NCBI GenBank assembly: GCA_050294475.1
Contig: JBNKOE010000008.1
Coordinates: 62,001 to 126,000 of the forward strand
From: Thalassobellus sp050294475
GTDB lineage: Bacteria > Bacteroidota > Bacteroidia > Flavobacteriales > Flavobacteriaceae
Direction of reading: 5' to 3'
Length of the DNA: 64,000 nucleotides
Shown piece after piece: positions 17,185-26,948 of this stretch (position 1 is the first letter of the stretch; every line of letters starts with the position of its first letter). Under the pieces are notes generated by a model. It was given only the letters and a program-made list of their open reading frames with translations. It was not told the origin of the DNA and searched no databases. The translations under genes were made by a program, and so were the position numbers.

Positions 17185-18027
17185 ATGAAAAATATATTAT
17201 TACCAACCGATTTTTCTAAAAATTCTATTAACGCCATAAATTATGCTGTTGAGATGTATAAAGATGTGTCATGCAATTTTTATATCCTCAATGTACAAAA
17301 AGCATCTTCATTTATTAGTGATGATATGATGTCTATTTCTCCTTCTGCAACTATTTATAATACTATAGTAGATGCTGCAAAGAAATCAATTTCAAATATT
17401 ATTACACAAATAGAAACTAAATATAAAAATAAAAACCATACGCTTTATTCAATAGTAGACTATGATAATTTTGTCGATTCTATAAATCAGGCTTCAGAAA
17501 AACATGATATAGATTTAATTGTAATGGGTACCAAAGGTGCTTCAGGTTTAGAAAAAGTAATTTTTGGAACCAATACGGTTCATGTTATGCAGCGATGTAA
17601 AGTTCCTGTTTTAGCAATTCCAGATGGTTGTAAATTCTCGGGATTAAATAATTTAGCTTTTACAGCAAGTGATTTATTAGCTGCAAATATTAATACTCTA
17701 GAACCTTTAAAATATTTTACAACATTGTTTGAATCTACATTACATGTACTTCATATACCAGATCAAAAACATATAGATCAGAATCAAAACAGCATTTTTG
17801 ATTTTTTTAAACTTTATTTTAAAAATGTTAAGCATGAACTTCTTGAAGTTAAAAAAGGAGATACTTATGATATTGTTCATCAGTTTATTGAAAAAAACAA
17901 AGTAGATATGTTATCATTTATGGATGAGAAACATTCATTTTTTGAGCGTTTTTTTACAAAGCATCCTGTTGAAACATTCGCTTTTAAAATAGATATTCCA
18001 TTTTTAGTAATGAAGAAAGAAGATTAA
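17185..18027 (+). CDS. Universal stress protein with two Usp domains
   Basis: The 280-residue protein has a canonical first Usp domain (MKNILLPTDFSKNSINAINYA, then the nucleotide-binding signature VMGTKGASGLEKVIFGTNTVHVMQ at about 114-137) and a second, more diverged one from about 150 to the end. Usp proteins bind ATP or other nucleotides and rise under starvation or respiratory stress. It is followed 20 bases later by a cytochrome c lipoprotein gene on the same strand, probably in the same transcript, which hints at a respiratory or low-oxygen context. Confidence 0.88.
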   Translation: MKNILLPTDFSKNSINAINYAVEMYKDVSCNFYILNVQKASSFISDDMMSISPSATIYNTIVDAAKKSISNIITQIETKYKNKNHTLYSIVDYDNFVDSINQASEKHDIDLIVMGTKGASGLEKVIFGTNTVHVMQRCKVPVLAIPDGCKFSGLNNLAFTASDLLAANINTLEPLKYFTTLFESTLHVLHIPDQKHIDQNQNSIFDFFKLYFKNVKHELLEVKKGDTYDIVHQFIEKNKVDMLSFMDEKHSFFERFFTKHPVETFAFKIDIPFLVMKKED

Positions 18028-18047
18028 GATTTAAAAAAAATAAATAA

Positions 18048-18515
18048 ATGAAAAAAACATCTTTAGTAATAGTTCTTTTATGTTTACTACTTTTTAATTG
18101 CAACAATTCTAAGAAAGAATCTGTTTATACTTCACGAAGTAATACGCAAAAAACAGATACTATTCATCCTGGTGAAAAATTAATGAAAACTTACTGTTAT
18201 GCTTGCCATAATGCAACAACAAGCGAAAATGAAAGAATAGCACCTCCAATGATTGCTATAAAAAGACGTTATATTTCTAATAATACTACGAAAGATGAGT
18301 TTATAAATGATTTAAAATCTTGGATTATTAACCCAACAGAACAAAATGCCAAAATGTTTGGAGCTGTTAAACGCTTTGGTGTTATGCAAAAATTACCTTA
18401 TCCAGATGATGTTATTGAACAAATAGCTGATTATGTATATGATAATGATATAGATAAACCAGCATGGTTTGAAGAACATTATAAGCAAATGGGAAATGGA
18501 AATCGTTTTAAATAA
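18048..18515 (+). CDS. Monohaem c-type cytochrome lipoprotein
   Basis: The 155-residue product has a lipoprotein signal (LLLFNC, Cys18) and one haem-attachment motif CYACH at residues 50-54. Candidate axial methionines are in APPMIAIKRRY and FGVMQKLPYPDD. The C-terminal IEQIADYVYDND helix is typical of class I cytochromes. It would be matured by the CcsBA system encoded at 4841. It appears co-transcribed with the Usp gene upstream. Electron-transfer partner unknown. Confidence 0.85.
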   Translation: MKKTSLVIVLLCLLLFNCNNSKKESVYTSRSNTQKTDTIHPGEKLMKTYCYACHNATTSENERIAPPMIAIKRRYISNNTTKDEFINDLKSWIINPTEQNAKMFGAVKRFGVMQKLPYPDDVIEQIADYVYDNDIDKPAWFEEHYKQMGNGNRFK

Positions 18516-18548
18516 GTCGGTTTTTAAAGGATTTTATTATATCTGTTT

Positions 18549-20138
18549 TTAAAAGAAAAGGCCTAATAGCTGAGCGCAAATAATTAAAAGTACCATAGCA
18601 ATAGGATACACCGTTGCATAAGCTACCGATGCGGCGTTGGTTTTCGTCATGGTGTCAATTGCAGCAAGTCCAGGAGTACTAGTCATGGCTCCAGTTATAG
18701 TACCTAAAAAGGTAAGGGCATTTGTTTTAAAAAATAATTTAGCTATGATGGATGCAATTATCATAGGTAAAAGCGTAATTACACCTCCAATTAGAAATAA
18801 CTTTATACCGTATTGTAAATAGGTTTCAACTAATGTAGAACCTGCTTTAGTACCCACTGATGCTAAGAACAGCATTAAACCAAATTGTCTTAATAGTTGG
18901 TTAGAATTGCCACTCATTACCCATAATACATTTCCAGTTTTACCAACACGCCCTAAAATCATGGCAACTATTAACACACCTCCTGTAAGTCCTAAATTAA
19001 ATGTTATTGAATCTCCAAAAGAAAGGGAAACACCTCCAACTAAAATACCAATTACGATGCCTAATGCTAAAGGAAAGAAATTAGTGTCTGAAAGTTTACT
19101 TTTATTATCTCCAATTAAATTTGAAATTTGAATCGTGTTTTCTTTAGAGCAAGCAATCATTAGTTTATCTCCCATTTGAAGTTTTAAACTTGGACTTGGT
19201 GATAAATCGATACCACTACGTCTAATACGAGTTACTGATGCATTGTAATTATCAAGTAGGTTTAATTCTCCAAGAGGTTTGTTTACTAACTCCGTTTTGG
19301 TTAGTAAAAATGATTGTATCATATATTGAGAACCAAGAGGGATTTCTACATCTACTTCTGGCCCAATAAGTAATTCTACTCGTTTTAAAGCTTCTTTGCT
19401 ACCCACAACTTTTATATAATCACCTTTGTGTAATATAGTTTTGTTTTGTGGTGTAAAAGCTTTTCCGTTATGTAATACTCTTGATATAACTCCTTTTGTC
19501 ATTGAACGTACTCTTAATTCTTCAATAGTTTTATCAATAGCACCATCATTTTCTACAACAAAATGGCTTTTTGTGATTTCTTCATAGAGACTATGACTTT
19601 TTATTTCATAATCTTCTTCTTCTTTATTAATATTTATTTTGAATATTTTCGGGTATAATTTCACAAACAAAATAACGCCTATAACACCAAACGGATAAGC
19701 AATACCATATCCTATGGAAGCCAAAGGAGAATGCGTAACATCAATGGCAGTTGCTAAACCTGGTGTACTTGTTAATGCACCAGCCATTAAACCAATTGCA
19801 ATAGGTTTTTCTATATCTAAAACTAAAATAGTTAATAGTGCAATAATAGCTGCAGATATAACGATAATAACAGACATGACAACAAGATTTTTACCTTGTT
19901 CTTTGAAAGAGTCAAAAAAACCAGGACCTGCTTGTAAACCGATAGTATAAATAAATAGTATAAGCCCTATTTTTTGTAAAATACTGGGTAAAGAAACGCC
20001 TAAATGTCCAAAAAATAAAGCGACAAATATAATGGCTGAAATATCTAATGAGATGCCTTTGATTTTTATATTTCCAATAATAAATCCAATACATATAATT
20101 GCAAATAATGCTAAATAGGTTGTATTAATGAAGTCCAT
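18549..20138 (-). CDS. AspT/YidE-type transporter with two TrkA-C domains
   Basis: The 529-residue protein has two related membrane halves (about residues 5-165 and 370-529), each with the repeated feature GALTSTPGLATAIDVT in the first and GAMTSTPGLAAIDTMT in the second. Between them are two cytosolic TrkA-C (RCK_C) domains at about 200-360. This is the layout of the aspartate-alanine exchanger AspT and its YidE/YbjL relatives. The transported substrate cannot be read from sequence. It is convergent with the cytochrome gene, with 33 bases between stops. Confidence 0.85.
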   Translation of the reverse strand: MDFINTTYLALFAIICIGFIIGNIKIKGISLDISAIIFVALFFGHLGVSLPSILQKIGLILFIYTIGLQAGPGFFDSFKEQGKNLVVMSVIIVISAAIIALLTILVLDIEKPIAIGLMAGALTSTPGLATAIDVTHSPLASIGYGIAYPFGVIGVILFVKLYPKIFKININKEEEDYEIKSHSLYEEITKSHFVVENDGAIDKTIEELRVRSMTKGVISRVLHNGKAFTPQNKTILHKGDYIKVVGSKEALKRVELLIGPEVDVEIPLGSQYMIQSFLLTKTELVNKPLGELNLLDNYNASVTRIRRSGIDLSPSPSLKLQMGDKLMIACSKENTIQISNLIGDNKSKLSDTNFFPLALGIVIGILVGGVSLSFGDSITFNLGLTGGVLIVAMILGRVGKTGNVLWVMSGNSNQLLRQFGLMLFLASVGTKAGSTLVETYLQYGIKLFLIGGVITLLPMIIASIIAKLFFKTNALTFLGTITGAMTSTPGLAAIDTMTKTNAASVAYATVYPIAMVLLIICAQLLGLFF

Positions 20139-20279
20139 AGTGTTGTATATTTTTAAAGACGCAAAATTACTTTTTTACTAGGTAAAAAAACTGACATTTA
20201 TCAATTAACAAAAAAAATATTATTTGTAACATTTTTTAATTGTGCGCGTCATACAGTTATCAATTAAAAAATCACCATC

Positions 20280-20618
20280 ATGAGAGAAGATAATCAATTA
20301 ATAGTTATTACTCATTTAAGTCAGTTAATTACCTTATTTATAGGGTTTGGAAGTTTATTGCTTCCTTTGGTATTGTGGTTAACTCAAAAAGATAAAGTCT
20401 ATCAAATGGATGTACACGGTAAAAACATTATAAACTTTCAATTAAGTTTAATAATATATTTTATAATATGTGTGCCTTTAATATTGCTTTTTGGTTTAGG
20501 ATTATTAGGCTTTTTAATATTAGGTGTTGTGTCTATAATTTATCCTGTAGTAAATGCGGTAAAAGCGAGTAGAGGAGAAATTCCAGTATATCCTTTTACT
20601 TTTAATTTTATTAATTAA
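20280..20618 (+). CDS. DUF4870-family small membrane protein
   Basis: The 112-residue product has three hydrophobic segments (about 12-34, 52-75 and 76-95) and the DUF4870 pattern HLSQLITLFIGFGSLLLPLVLW followed by DVHGKNIINFQLSLIIY, which is the domain's usual core. Function is unknown. The gene is divergent from the AspT-like transporter gene and ends before a strong bidirectional terminator. Confidence 0.8.
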   Translation: MREDNQLIVITHLSQLITLFIGFGSLLLPLVLWLTQKDKVYQMDVHGKNIINFQLSLIIYFIICVPLILLFGLGLLGFLILGVVSIIYPVVNAVKASRGEIPVYPFTFNFIN

Positions 20619-20670
20619 AGTCGTTATCTCTTTTTAATTTTATTAGTTATTTTGTTAGTATGAGATAAGC

Positions 20671-20703
20671 AAAAAAAACGCTCACCATTTGGTGAGCGTT
20701 TTT
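20671..20703. terminator. Bidirectional terminator between DUF4870 gene and dnaN
   Basis: AAAACGCTCACC (20675-20686) pairs perfectly with GGTGAGCGTTTT (20691-20702) around an ATTT loop. A and T runs on both sides allow it to work for the plus-strand DUF4870 gene and the minus-strand dnaN. Confidence 0.85.
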
Positions 20704-20771
20704 ACATTACAAAAGCAATGGTTTGTTTAGTTTAGTTGATAAAGTGTTTTCGCTTTTGTATAAAAAAAGTA

Positions 20772-21890
20772 TTAACTATTAAGCATAACAGGCATAACAA
20801 GCATAGTAATATGTTCGCCTTCATCAAGACCATCAACAGGAGTTAAAATACCTGCTCTATTTGGCATGCTCATTTCTAGTTGCACATCGTCTGAATTTAA
20901 ATTATTAAGCATTTCAGTTAAAAAGCGTGAGTTAAAACCAATTTGCATATCATCGCCTTGGTAATCACAAGTTAAACGCTCTTCAGCTTTGTTACTATAA
21001 TCAATATCTTCTGCTGAAATATTTAATTCGGCTCCAGCAATTTTTAAACGTATTTGATGTGTGGTTTTATTTGAGAAAATACTAACACGACGTACAGAAT
21101 TTAAAAATTGAATTCTGTCAATCGCTAATTTATTAGGGTTTTCTTTAGGAATTACAGCTTCGTAATTTGGATATTTTCCGTCTATTAAACGACAAATTAA
21201 TTCCGAATTATCAAAAGTAAATTTAGCATTCGATTCGTTATATTCTATTGTAACTTCATCTTCGCTAGCAGCTAAAATACCTTTTAAAAGATTTAAAGGT
21301 TTTTTAGGCATAATAAATTCTGCTACTTGATTTGCTTTTACATCTTCACGAGTGTATTTTACTAATTTGTGAGCATCGGTTGCAACAAAGGTTAAACCTT
21401 CAGTCGAAAATTGAAAAAACACACCACTCATTACTGGGCGTAAATCGTCGTTTCCAGCAGCAAAAATAGTTTTACTAATAGCCGTTGCTAAAACATCTCC
21501 AGTAATAATAGTTTTACTTGGGTCTTCAAGTGCCACTGCTTTTGGGAATTCGTTTCCATCAGCATAAGCTAATGCGTATTTACCGTGGTTAGAGCTTATT
21601 TCAATAGTATTGTTATCTTCAACAACAAACGTTAAAGGTTGCTCAGGGAATGTTTTTAATGTATCTAATAATAAACGTGCTGGTATAGCAATGCTACCTG
21701 TACTTTCGCTTTCTACATCTAAAGAAGATGCCATAGTTGTTTCTAAATCACTTGCAGAAACAGTAAGCTTGGTGTGGTCTAATTCAAATAAAAAATTATC
21801 TAAAATAGGTAAGGTGTTAGAACTGTTTATAACGCCACCTAAAACTTGTAATTGTTTTAATAAATATGTGCTTGATACAATAAACTTCAT
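20772..21890 (-). CDS. dnaN: DNA polymerase III beta subunit (sliding clamp)
   Basis: The 372-residue protein has the three clamp domains and family sequence: N-terminal MKFIVSSTYLLKQLQVLGGV, the central DLRPVMSGVFF and ATDAHKLVKY, and C-terminal EGEHITMLVMPVMLNS holding the peptide-binding end. DnaN encircles DNA and tethers the replicative polymerase. In flavobacteria dnaN often lies near gldG/gldF rather than beside dnaA, as here. No dnaA boxes or origin signs are visible around it. Confidence 0.97.
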   Translation of the reverse strand: MKFIVSSTYLLKQLQVLGGVINSSNTLPILDNFLFELDHTKLTVSASDLETTMASSLDVESESTGSIAIPARLLLDTLKTFPEQPLTFVVEDNNTIEISSNHGKYALAYADGNEFPKAVALEDPSKTIITGDVLATAISKTIFAAGNDDLRPVMSGVFFQFSTEGLTFVATDAHKLVKYTREDVKANQVAEFIMPKKPLNLLKGILAASEDEVTIEYNESNAKFTFDNSELICRLIDGKYPNYEAVIPKENPNKLAIDRIQFLNSVRRVSIFSNKTTHQIRLKIAGAELNISAEDIDYSNKAEERLTCDYQGDDMQIGFNSRFLTEMLNNLNSDDVQLEMSMPNRAGILTPVDGLDEGEHITMLVMPVMLNS

Positions 21891-22080
21891 GTGATATTTT
21901 TAATTTTTTTTATTACATATTTCGACTTCACTCAGTACAAAAAATGTAACATTCGTAAATAATTAAGTTAAAAATTTAATTAGTTATAAATGTTTCATAA
22001 AATTAACTTCGTTTAAAGAAGTAATACTACTTACAAATATATTCGAAACAGTCTATATTTGGAAACAAACTTATTAACAT

Positions 22081-23748
22081 TTAGTGTGCGTATTTTTTCT
22101 TTCTGAAGTAATTAAAAACAAATCCGAATAGTGTTAGTAAAACCAGTGGTAATGCGATATTTATGAGTTGCCATTTGGTTTTTTGAGCAGTTATTTCTTG
22201 TTTATTTAAAAATGCAATGGCAATTTCTTTGGAGCGAATGTTTATAAGTCCGTTATCATCTAATAGGTAATTAACCGCATTCAATAGAAATTCTTTGTTG
22301 CCATAGGATTTTCCTGTCCAACGATCAAAACCTAATTCTTGAGGTTTATTTCTAACAACATCGTTTTTAATAATATCGCCATCGGCAATAATAATCATTT
22401 TAGTAGGTACACTTTTTTCTTTTTCATTTTGAAGTTTAAAAGGCTTTACACGATTGCTATATGCCGAATTAAATTCGCCTTCTAAAAGTACAGCCAGTGT
22501 TTGTTTGCCTTTATTAAAAAGAGCAGGTTTTGGTTCTTGAGTTACTATCTGTAAGTTTATTTCTCTAGGTGTGCCTTCTAGCTTAGTTAAAGGCGCCGTT
22601 TCTAAAAGAATGGTCTTTTTAATATTGTTTTTAAGTGTATCTATTTGATTTGCAAAATCGAATTTTACCAAATCTAAATTGTTAACTATTGGGTGTTTAC
22701 TGTTTGTGCCTGCAAGTGGCGAATAAGGCCATCTTAAATGCTGAAACTGAGAGTCGCTACCATTACCCATGGCAACTGTAATAGGAGCAGAGTAGAGTGT
22801 GCTAATTATTTTTGGGTTTATGCGAATACCATATTTAAAAAAGAAATCGGTTAAGTTTAAATCTCTTGTAACGGCAAAATTACTTCCAGAATCATTGTAT
22901 AAACTATCTTTTTCTATGGCAACGGCATCAATAAGCCAAAGACTTTTTCCACCATTCATGGTGTATTGATCTAAAACAAGTTTTTCTTCCTCAGTAAAGG
23001 CTTCCGTTGGTTTAGCTGCTATAATTAAATCGAACTGATTTAAATCATTCAGTGTTTTTTGAGCGTTTTTAGAAACACTATCAAGTGTAAATGGCGCTAT
23101 GTAATAATACTCACCAATTTTTTTTACAAAATCGGCAATGTATTTATCTTTTAGTTCTTTGTTACCTTTTAAAATGGCAATTTTTTTATGCTTTGGTTTT
23201 GTTAGTTTATTAAATCCATCAGCAAACGCATATTCTAAATGCTGAACCGAATTAGTTACTAATTCTTGTTGTGTGGCACCTATTTTGTTTTTTATAAGAG
23301 GAATAATAACGGTTTGTTCTTTATAACTGGCTAATGCCCAAGGAAAAATGATAGCTTGGGTAGATTTTCCGCTTTCTTCAACACTTAGTTGCATAGGTGT
23401 TAGTCCGCGAGCACTTAGTTGTTGTATGTTGCGCTCTCGCGTTGCTTCATCTTCTAAAGGATCTATAAAATGAAAAATAACATTATTGTTCTTTGCTGAA
23501 AACTCTTCTAGTAATTCTTTGGTTTCTCGTCGTAGTCTTCTAAACTCTGAAGGGAAATCTTCACCTTCTAAAAACACATCAACAATAATAGGAGATTCTA
23601 TGTCTTTAATAATGTTAGTACTAGCCTTACTTAGTGTGTAACGAGCATCTTCAGTTAAATCAAAACGTTTAAAAACCTGATAACTTAAAATGTTAATGGC
23701 AATTAAAGCAATTATTAGGATTACTATATGTTTTATCGTTTTATTCAA
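22081..23748 (-). CDS. gldG: Gliding-motility ABC transporter component GldG
   Basis: The 555-residue protein has an N-terminal membrane helix (about 8-25), FDLTEDARYTLSKAS just after it, a long periplasmic ABC-associated domain, and a C-terminal helix near 530-548. This is the GldG layout. GldF and GldG with GldA form an ABC transporter needed for gliding in Flavobacterium johnsoniae. The start overlaps the stop of the small gene at 23741 by 8 bases, so gldF, the small gene and gldG are translationally linked. gldA is not in the window. Confidence 0.93.
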   Translation of the reverse strand: MNKTIKHIVILIIALIAINILSYQVFKRFDLTEDARYTLSKASTNIIKDIESPIIVDVFLEGEDFPSEFRRLRRETKELLEEFSAKNNNVIFHFIDPLEDEATRERNIQQLSARGLTPMQLSVEESGKSTQAIIFPWALASYKEQTVIIPLIKNKIGATQQELVTNSVQHLEYAFADGFNKLTKPKHKKIAILKGNKELKDKYIADFVKKIGEYYYIAPFTLDSVSKNAQKTLNDLNQFDLIIAAKPTEAFTEEEKLVLDQYTMNGGKSLWLIDAVAIEKDSLYNDSGSNFAVTRDLNLTDFFFKYGIRINPKIISTLYSAPITVAMGNGSDSQFQHLRWPYSPLAGTNSKHPIVNNLDLVKFDFANQIDTLKNNIKKTILLETAPLTKLEGTPREINLQIVTQEPKPALFNKGKQTLAVLLEGEFNSAYSNRVKPFKLQNEKEKSVPTKMIIIADGDIIKNDVVRNKPQELGFDRWTGKSYGNKEFLLNAVNYLLDDNGLINIRSKEIAIAFLNKQEITAQKTKWQLINIALPLVLLTLFGFVFNYFRKKKYAH

Positions 23749-24226
23749 AGGTTTTTTCTAATTGATATTGTTTTATTGTTTTAACGGTATCATTTATAAA
23801 ATGAAGCTCAATACATTCTTGCATATTATTAAATGCTCCAGGTTTGAAACCTAAATTATAATTCCATTTTTCGGGAGAATTTGCTTTTATACTATCATCC
23901 CATCCATACCATTCGCTTGTTCCTAAAAGAGCTTTTACTTCAGCTTTATTTTTTCCAATTAACAAACTATCTTCAATAATGTTATTTAGCATTTCGAAGC
24001 GTAATCTTGGTGTTTCTTTCCAAGCTTCCGATTTAAAATATTTTTCATGATGGTAGCTGCTAAAAATATTAATAACAGGATACAATACATAAAAATAAGC
24101 AATTGGTGTTAGTGCGATGCTTAATAAAAACGTAAGCCATTTACGCTTATCTATGGTGTTTGTAAACAGCCAAACTAAAACGAATACTATAATTATTAAA
24201 ATAACAAAAGTTGGAGTTATAATCAT
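23741..24226 (-). CDS. Uncharacterised small protein inserted between gldF and gldG
   Basis: The 161-residue product begins with two membrane helices (residues about 5-22 and 32-52) and has a soluble C-terminal part including the stretch KNKAEVKALLGTSEWYGWDD and GFKPGAFNNMQECIELHF. This pattern recalls small periplasmic proteins of the SmpA/BamE-like kind (a K-x-EV-x-xLLG turn), but that is only a resemblance. Its start overlaps the gldF stop by 4 bases (ATGA) and its end overlaps gldG by 8 bases, so it is a firm member of this operon. Confidence 0.75.
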   Translation of the reverse strand: MIITPTFVILIIIVFVLVWLFTNTIDKRKWLTFLLSIALTPIAYFYVLYPVINIFSSYHHEKYFKSEAWKETPRLRFEMLNNIIEDSLLIGKNKAEVKALLGTSEWYGWDDSIKANSPEKWNYNLGFKPGAFNNMQECIELHFINDTVKTIKQYQLEKTFE

Positions 24227-24942
24227 TTATGTTCTTTATTCAAGTTAAACTTAGTAAGTGTTAAAAAAAGTATGGCAATACTTAAAAAATAAATAATATC
24301 TCGTGTATCAAGCACGCCACGACTCATGCTTTTGTAATGCGTACTCATACTTAATTGATCTATTAAATTACTTGAAGTAAACTCTGCAATGCCTTCAAGA
24401 CCAATATAAAACAGAAAGCATAAAAATACCGAAGTTATAAATGCTACTATTTGATTGTCTGATAAAGTGGAAGCAAATATACCAATAGCAGTATAAGCAG
24501 CAATTAAAAAAAGGAGTCCGAAATACGAGCCTAAAACACTTCCAATATCTAAATTCCCAATAGGATCGCCTAATTGATATACCGTGTAAACGTATAATAA
24601 AGTAGGCAATAATGCGATTAAAATTAAAATAAAAGCTCCAAAGTATTTGCCTAAAACAATTTGTGTGTATGATATAGGTTTTGTTACTAAAAGTTCTAAT
24701 GTGCCTTGTTTTTTTTCATCCGAAAAACTGCGCATGGTTACAGCAGGAATTAAGAAAATTAAAATCCATGGTGCTAATAAAAAGAATGGCGATAAATCGG
24801 CAAAACCATAATTTAAAATATTAAAATCGCCTTTAAAAACCCATAAAAATAAACCGTTTAGTAGTAAAAAAATACCAATCACCAAATATCCTATGGGAGA
24901 AGCAAAAAATGAGTTTATTTCTTTTTTAAGTATGGCTAGCAT
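24223..24942 (-). CDS. gldF: Gliding-motility ABC transporter permease GldF
   Basis: The 239-residue protein has six hydrophobic helices and the ABC-2 permease beginning MLAILKKEINSFFASPIGYLV, with the signature cytoplasmic loop SFSDEKKQGTLELLVTKPI around residues 72-90. It is the permease partner of GldG. It ends in a 4-base ATGA overlap with the small gene at 23741 and starts 16 bases after the SAM hydroxide adenosyltransferase stop. Confidence 0.94.
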   Translation of the reverse strand: MLAILKKEINSFFASPIGYLVIGIFLLLNGLFLWVFKGDFNILNYGFADLSPFFLLAPWILIFLIPAVTMRSFSDEKKQGTLELLVTKPISYTQIVLGKYFGAFILILIALLPTLLYVYTVYQLGDPIGNLDIGSVLGSYFGLLFLIAAYTAIGIFASTLSDNQIVAFITSVFLCFLFYIGLEGIAEFTSSNLIDQLSMSTHYKSMSRGVLDTRDIIYFLSIAILFLTLTKFNLNKEHK

Positions 24943-24958
24943 TTATTTTGTTAGTTTA

Positions 24959-25852
24959 TTAATAGTCATTAGTTTTAGAAGTGCTTAGTAAAATGTCTTT
25001 TTTTATGTCACTAACAGGTTTAGCAATAAAATTGATACTTACAGTATCCATTAAACCAAGCCCCATTAAGGTTGATGCACTACCAACAGTGGCACTGTTA
25101 CTTTTATAAACCGCAATTTCTAAAAAATTTCCAGAATTAAAAACTACTAAACCTCTACCTTCATCTTGTCGTTTTTCTTCAGCAATTTCAAAATTTACAA
25201 TATCACTGTATTTATTATATATTTTTTTGAATTTATAATTCCTTGCCGAAATTTCAAAAGAACGTCCTTTTTGTATCGTTTCAAAAAAGCTACGTTTTAT
25301 GTTGGTAACAACATTACCGTAATTGTCAATATAAATAATACTTCCAATAATTTGCGACTTATCATCATTTACATAAGGCACTATGTTTTTAATAGGTTTT
25401 ATGTCTTTAATAGTTTTGCCAATAACCTCTAAAGTACCACCACGTGCAATATGGCAAGCTACTTTAACAAAAACATCTAGAACCGGAAAACTAGTTTGTA
25501 TTTTATCATGAATATTAATTTCAACAATTTTTTCTGGAGCAATTTCAGAACAAATCATGCTCATAATACCATTGTTGGCACAAATAAAATAATGATCGTC
25601 TAGCTTTAAAGCAATATGTTTGTTTTCTGGGTTTATTTCAGAATCAATACCAATAATATGAATGGTGCCTTTAGGAAAACTACTATAAGCATTTTGAATA
25701 ATATAGGCAGCTTCAGGAATACTAAAGGGCGAAACAGAATGTGAGATATCAACAATCCTAACATCGGGTAGCTCACTATAAATAGCGCCTTTTGTTGCGC
25801 CAGCAAAGTGATCTTTTTCTCCAAAATCGGTTGTTAAAGTTATGATTGCCAT
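24959..25852 (-). CDS. SAM hydroxide adenosyltransferase (DUF62 family)
   Basis: With the start at 25852 (MAIITLTTDFGEKDHFAGA) the product has 297 residues. DUF62 features are the TDFG-x-x-D start, VDISHSVSPFSIPEAAYI, GTIHIIGIDSEIN and the later GSIIYIDNYGNVVTNI. The family hydrolyses S-adenosylmethionine to adenosine and methionine and is related to the SAM fluorinase and chlorinase. The next gene upstream in the operon sense is none; phoH is divergent. It may share a transcript with gldF (16-base gap). Confidence 0.88.
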   Translation of the reverse strand: MAIITLTTDFGEKDHFAGATKGAIYSELPDVRIVDISHSVSPFSIPEAAYIIQNAYSSFPKGTIHIIGIDSEINPENKHIALKLDDHYFICANNGIMSMICSEIAPEKIVEINIHDKIQTSFPVLDVFVKVACHIARGGTLEVIGKTIKDIKPIKNIVPYVNDDKSQIIGSIIYIDNYGNVVTNIKRSFFETIQKGRSFEISARNYKFKKIYNKYSDIVNFEIAEEKRQDEGRGLVVFNSGNFLEIAVYKSNSATVGSASTLMGLGLMDTVSINFIAKPVSDIKKDILLSTSKTNDY

Positions 25853-25987
25853 TGGCAAAATTGTTGATATGTTTTTAGCGTTAGGTCACTCAAATTTATG
25901 TATTTTTGAGTTTCACATGTGTGAGATACAAAACTAATAAATCATTTGGTCTGATAACACATAATTTTAAAAATTAAAACAACGCCT

Positions 25988-26941
25988 TTGAACGAAATTA
26001 TTATCGAACTTGAAGAAATCTCTCCAAAAGAGTTTTTTGGAGCACAAAATGTAAATATTGAACTTTTAAAAAAATATTTTCCTAAATTAAAAATTGTTGC
26101 TCGCGGAAATAAATTAAAAGCTTTTGGCGATGAAGAATTATTAGAAGAATTCGACCGACGTATTACCATGTTGTTAAAACATTTTGGCAAATACAACAAG
26201 CTCGATGAAAATGTTATAGAACGCGTGTTAACAAGTCAAAGTAGCGATGATTATGCAACATCAAAGCAAAGTGGCGAAGTTATTGTACACGGTGTTGGCG
26301 GTAAATTAATAAAAGCGCAAACAGCAAACCAACGTAAAATGGTAGAGCTTATGCGTAAAAACGATATGGTTTTTGCTATTGGACCAGCAGGAACAGGAAA
26401 AACCTATACAGGTGTAGCTTTAGCGGTTCAGGCTTTAAAAAATAAAGAGGTAAAGCGTATTATTTTAACACGTCCGGCGGTTGAAGCAGGAGAGAACCTT
26501 GGGTTTTTACCAGGCGATTTAAAAGAAAAACTAGACCCATACATGCAGCCATTATACGATGCTTTGCGCGATATGATTGCACCAGAAAAATTAGCACATT
26601 ACATAGAAAATGGCACCATTCAAATAGCGCCATTAGCATTCATGCGTGGGCGTACGCTAGATAATGCCTTTGTAATTTTAGATGAAGGACAAAATACAAC
26701 GCATGCACAAATGAAAATGTTTTTAACCCGTATGGGAAAACATGCCAAGTTTTTGTTAACCGGAGATCCAGGTCAAATAGATTTACCACGTCGTACCATT
26801 TCTGGATTAAAAGAAGCCTTGTTAATTTTGAAGAATGTAGAAGGCGTAGGCATGATATTTTTAGACGATAAAGATGTTATTCGTCATAAACTAGTTAAAA
26901 AAGTTATTGAAGCTTATAAAAGCATCGAAAATAGAGATTAA
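25988..26941 (+). CDS. PhoH-family ATPase
   Basis: The 317-residue protein carries a P-loop GPAGTGKT at 132-139, the Walker B region FVILDEGQNTT and the sensor-like LLTGDPGQIDLPRR, all hallmarks of PhoH. The start codon is TTG at 25988: the first residues NEIIIELEEISPKEFFG match the usual PhoH beginning and no in-frame ATG precedes them. PhoH is a cytosolic nucleotidase/helicase-like ATPase associated with RNA metabolism. The upstream region has a TATTTTTG box at 25901-25908 as a possible promoter. Confidence 0.9.
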   Translation: MNEIIIELEEISPKEFFGAQNVNIELLKKYFPKLKIVARGNKLKAFGDEELLEEFDRRITMLLKHFGKYNKLDENVIERVLTSQSSDDYATSKQSGEVIVHGVGGKLIKAQTANQRKMVELMRKNDMVFAIGPAGTGKTYTGVALAVQALKNKEVKRIILTRPAVEAGENLGFLPGDLKEKLDPYMQPLYDALRDMIAPEKLAHYIENGTIQIAPLAFMRGRTLDNAFVILDEGQNTTHAQMKMFLTRMGKHAKFLLTGDPGQIDLPRRTISGLKEALLILKNVEGVGMIFLDDKDVIRHKLVKKVIEAYKSIENRD

Positions 26942-26948
26942 TTTTTTT

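Noticed and set aside
20772..21890. Replication origin near dnaN
   Set aside because: No dnaA, no DnaA-box cluster and no AT-rich unwinding region flank it; dnaN lies with gld genes as in many flavobacteria.
24959..25852. SAM-dependent halogenase (fluorinase/chlorinase) for an organohalogen pathway
   Set aside because: The general DUF62 hydrolase pattern and housekeeping neighbours favour the hydroxide adenosyltransferase; no halogen-metabolism genes are nearby.
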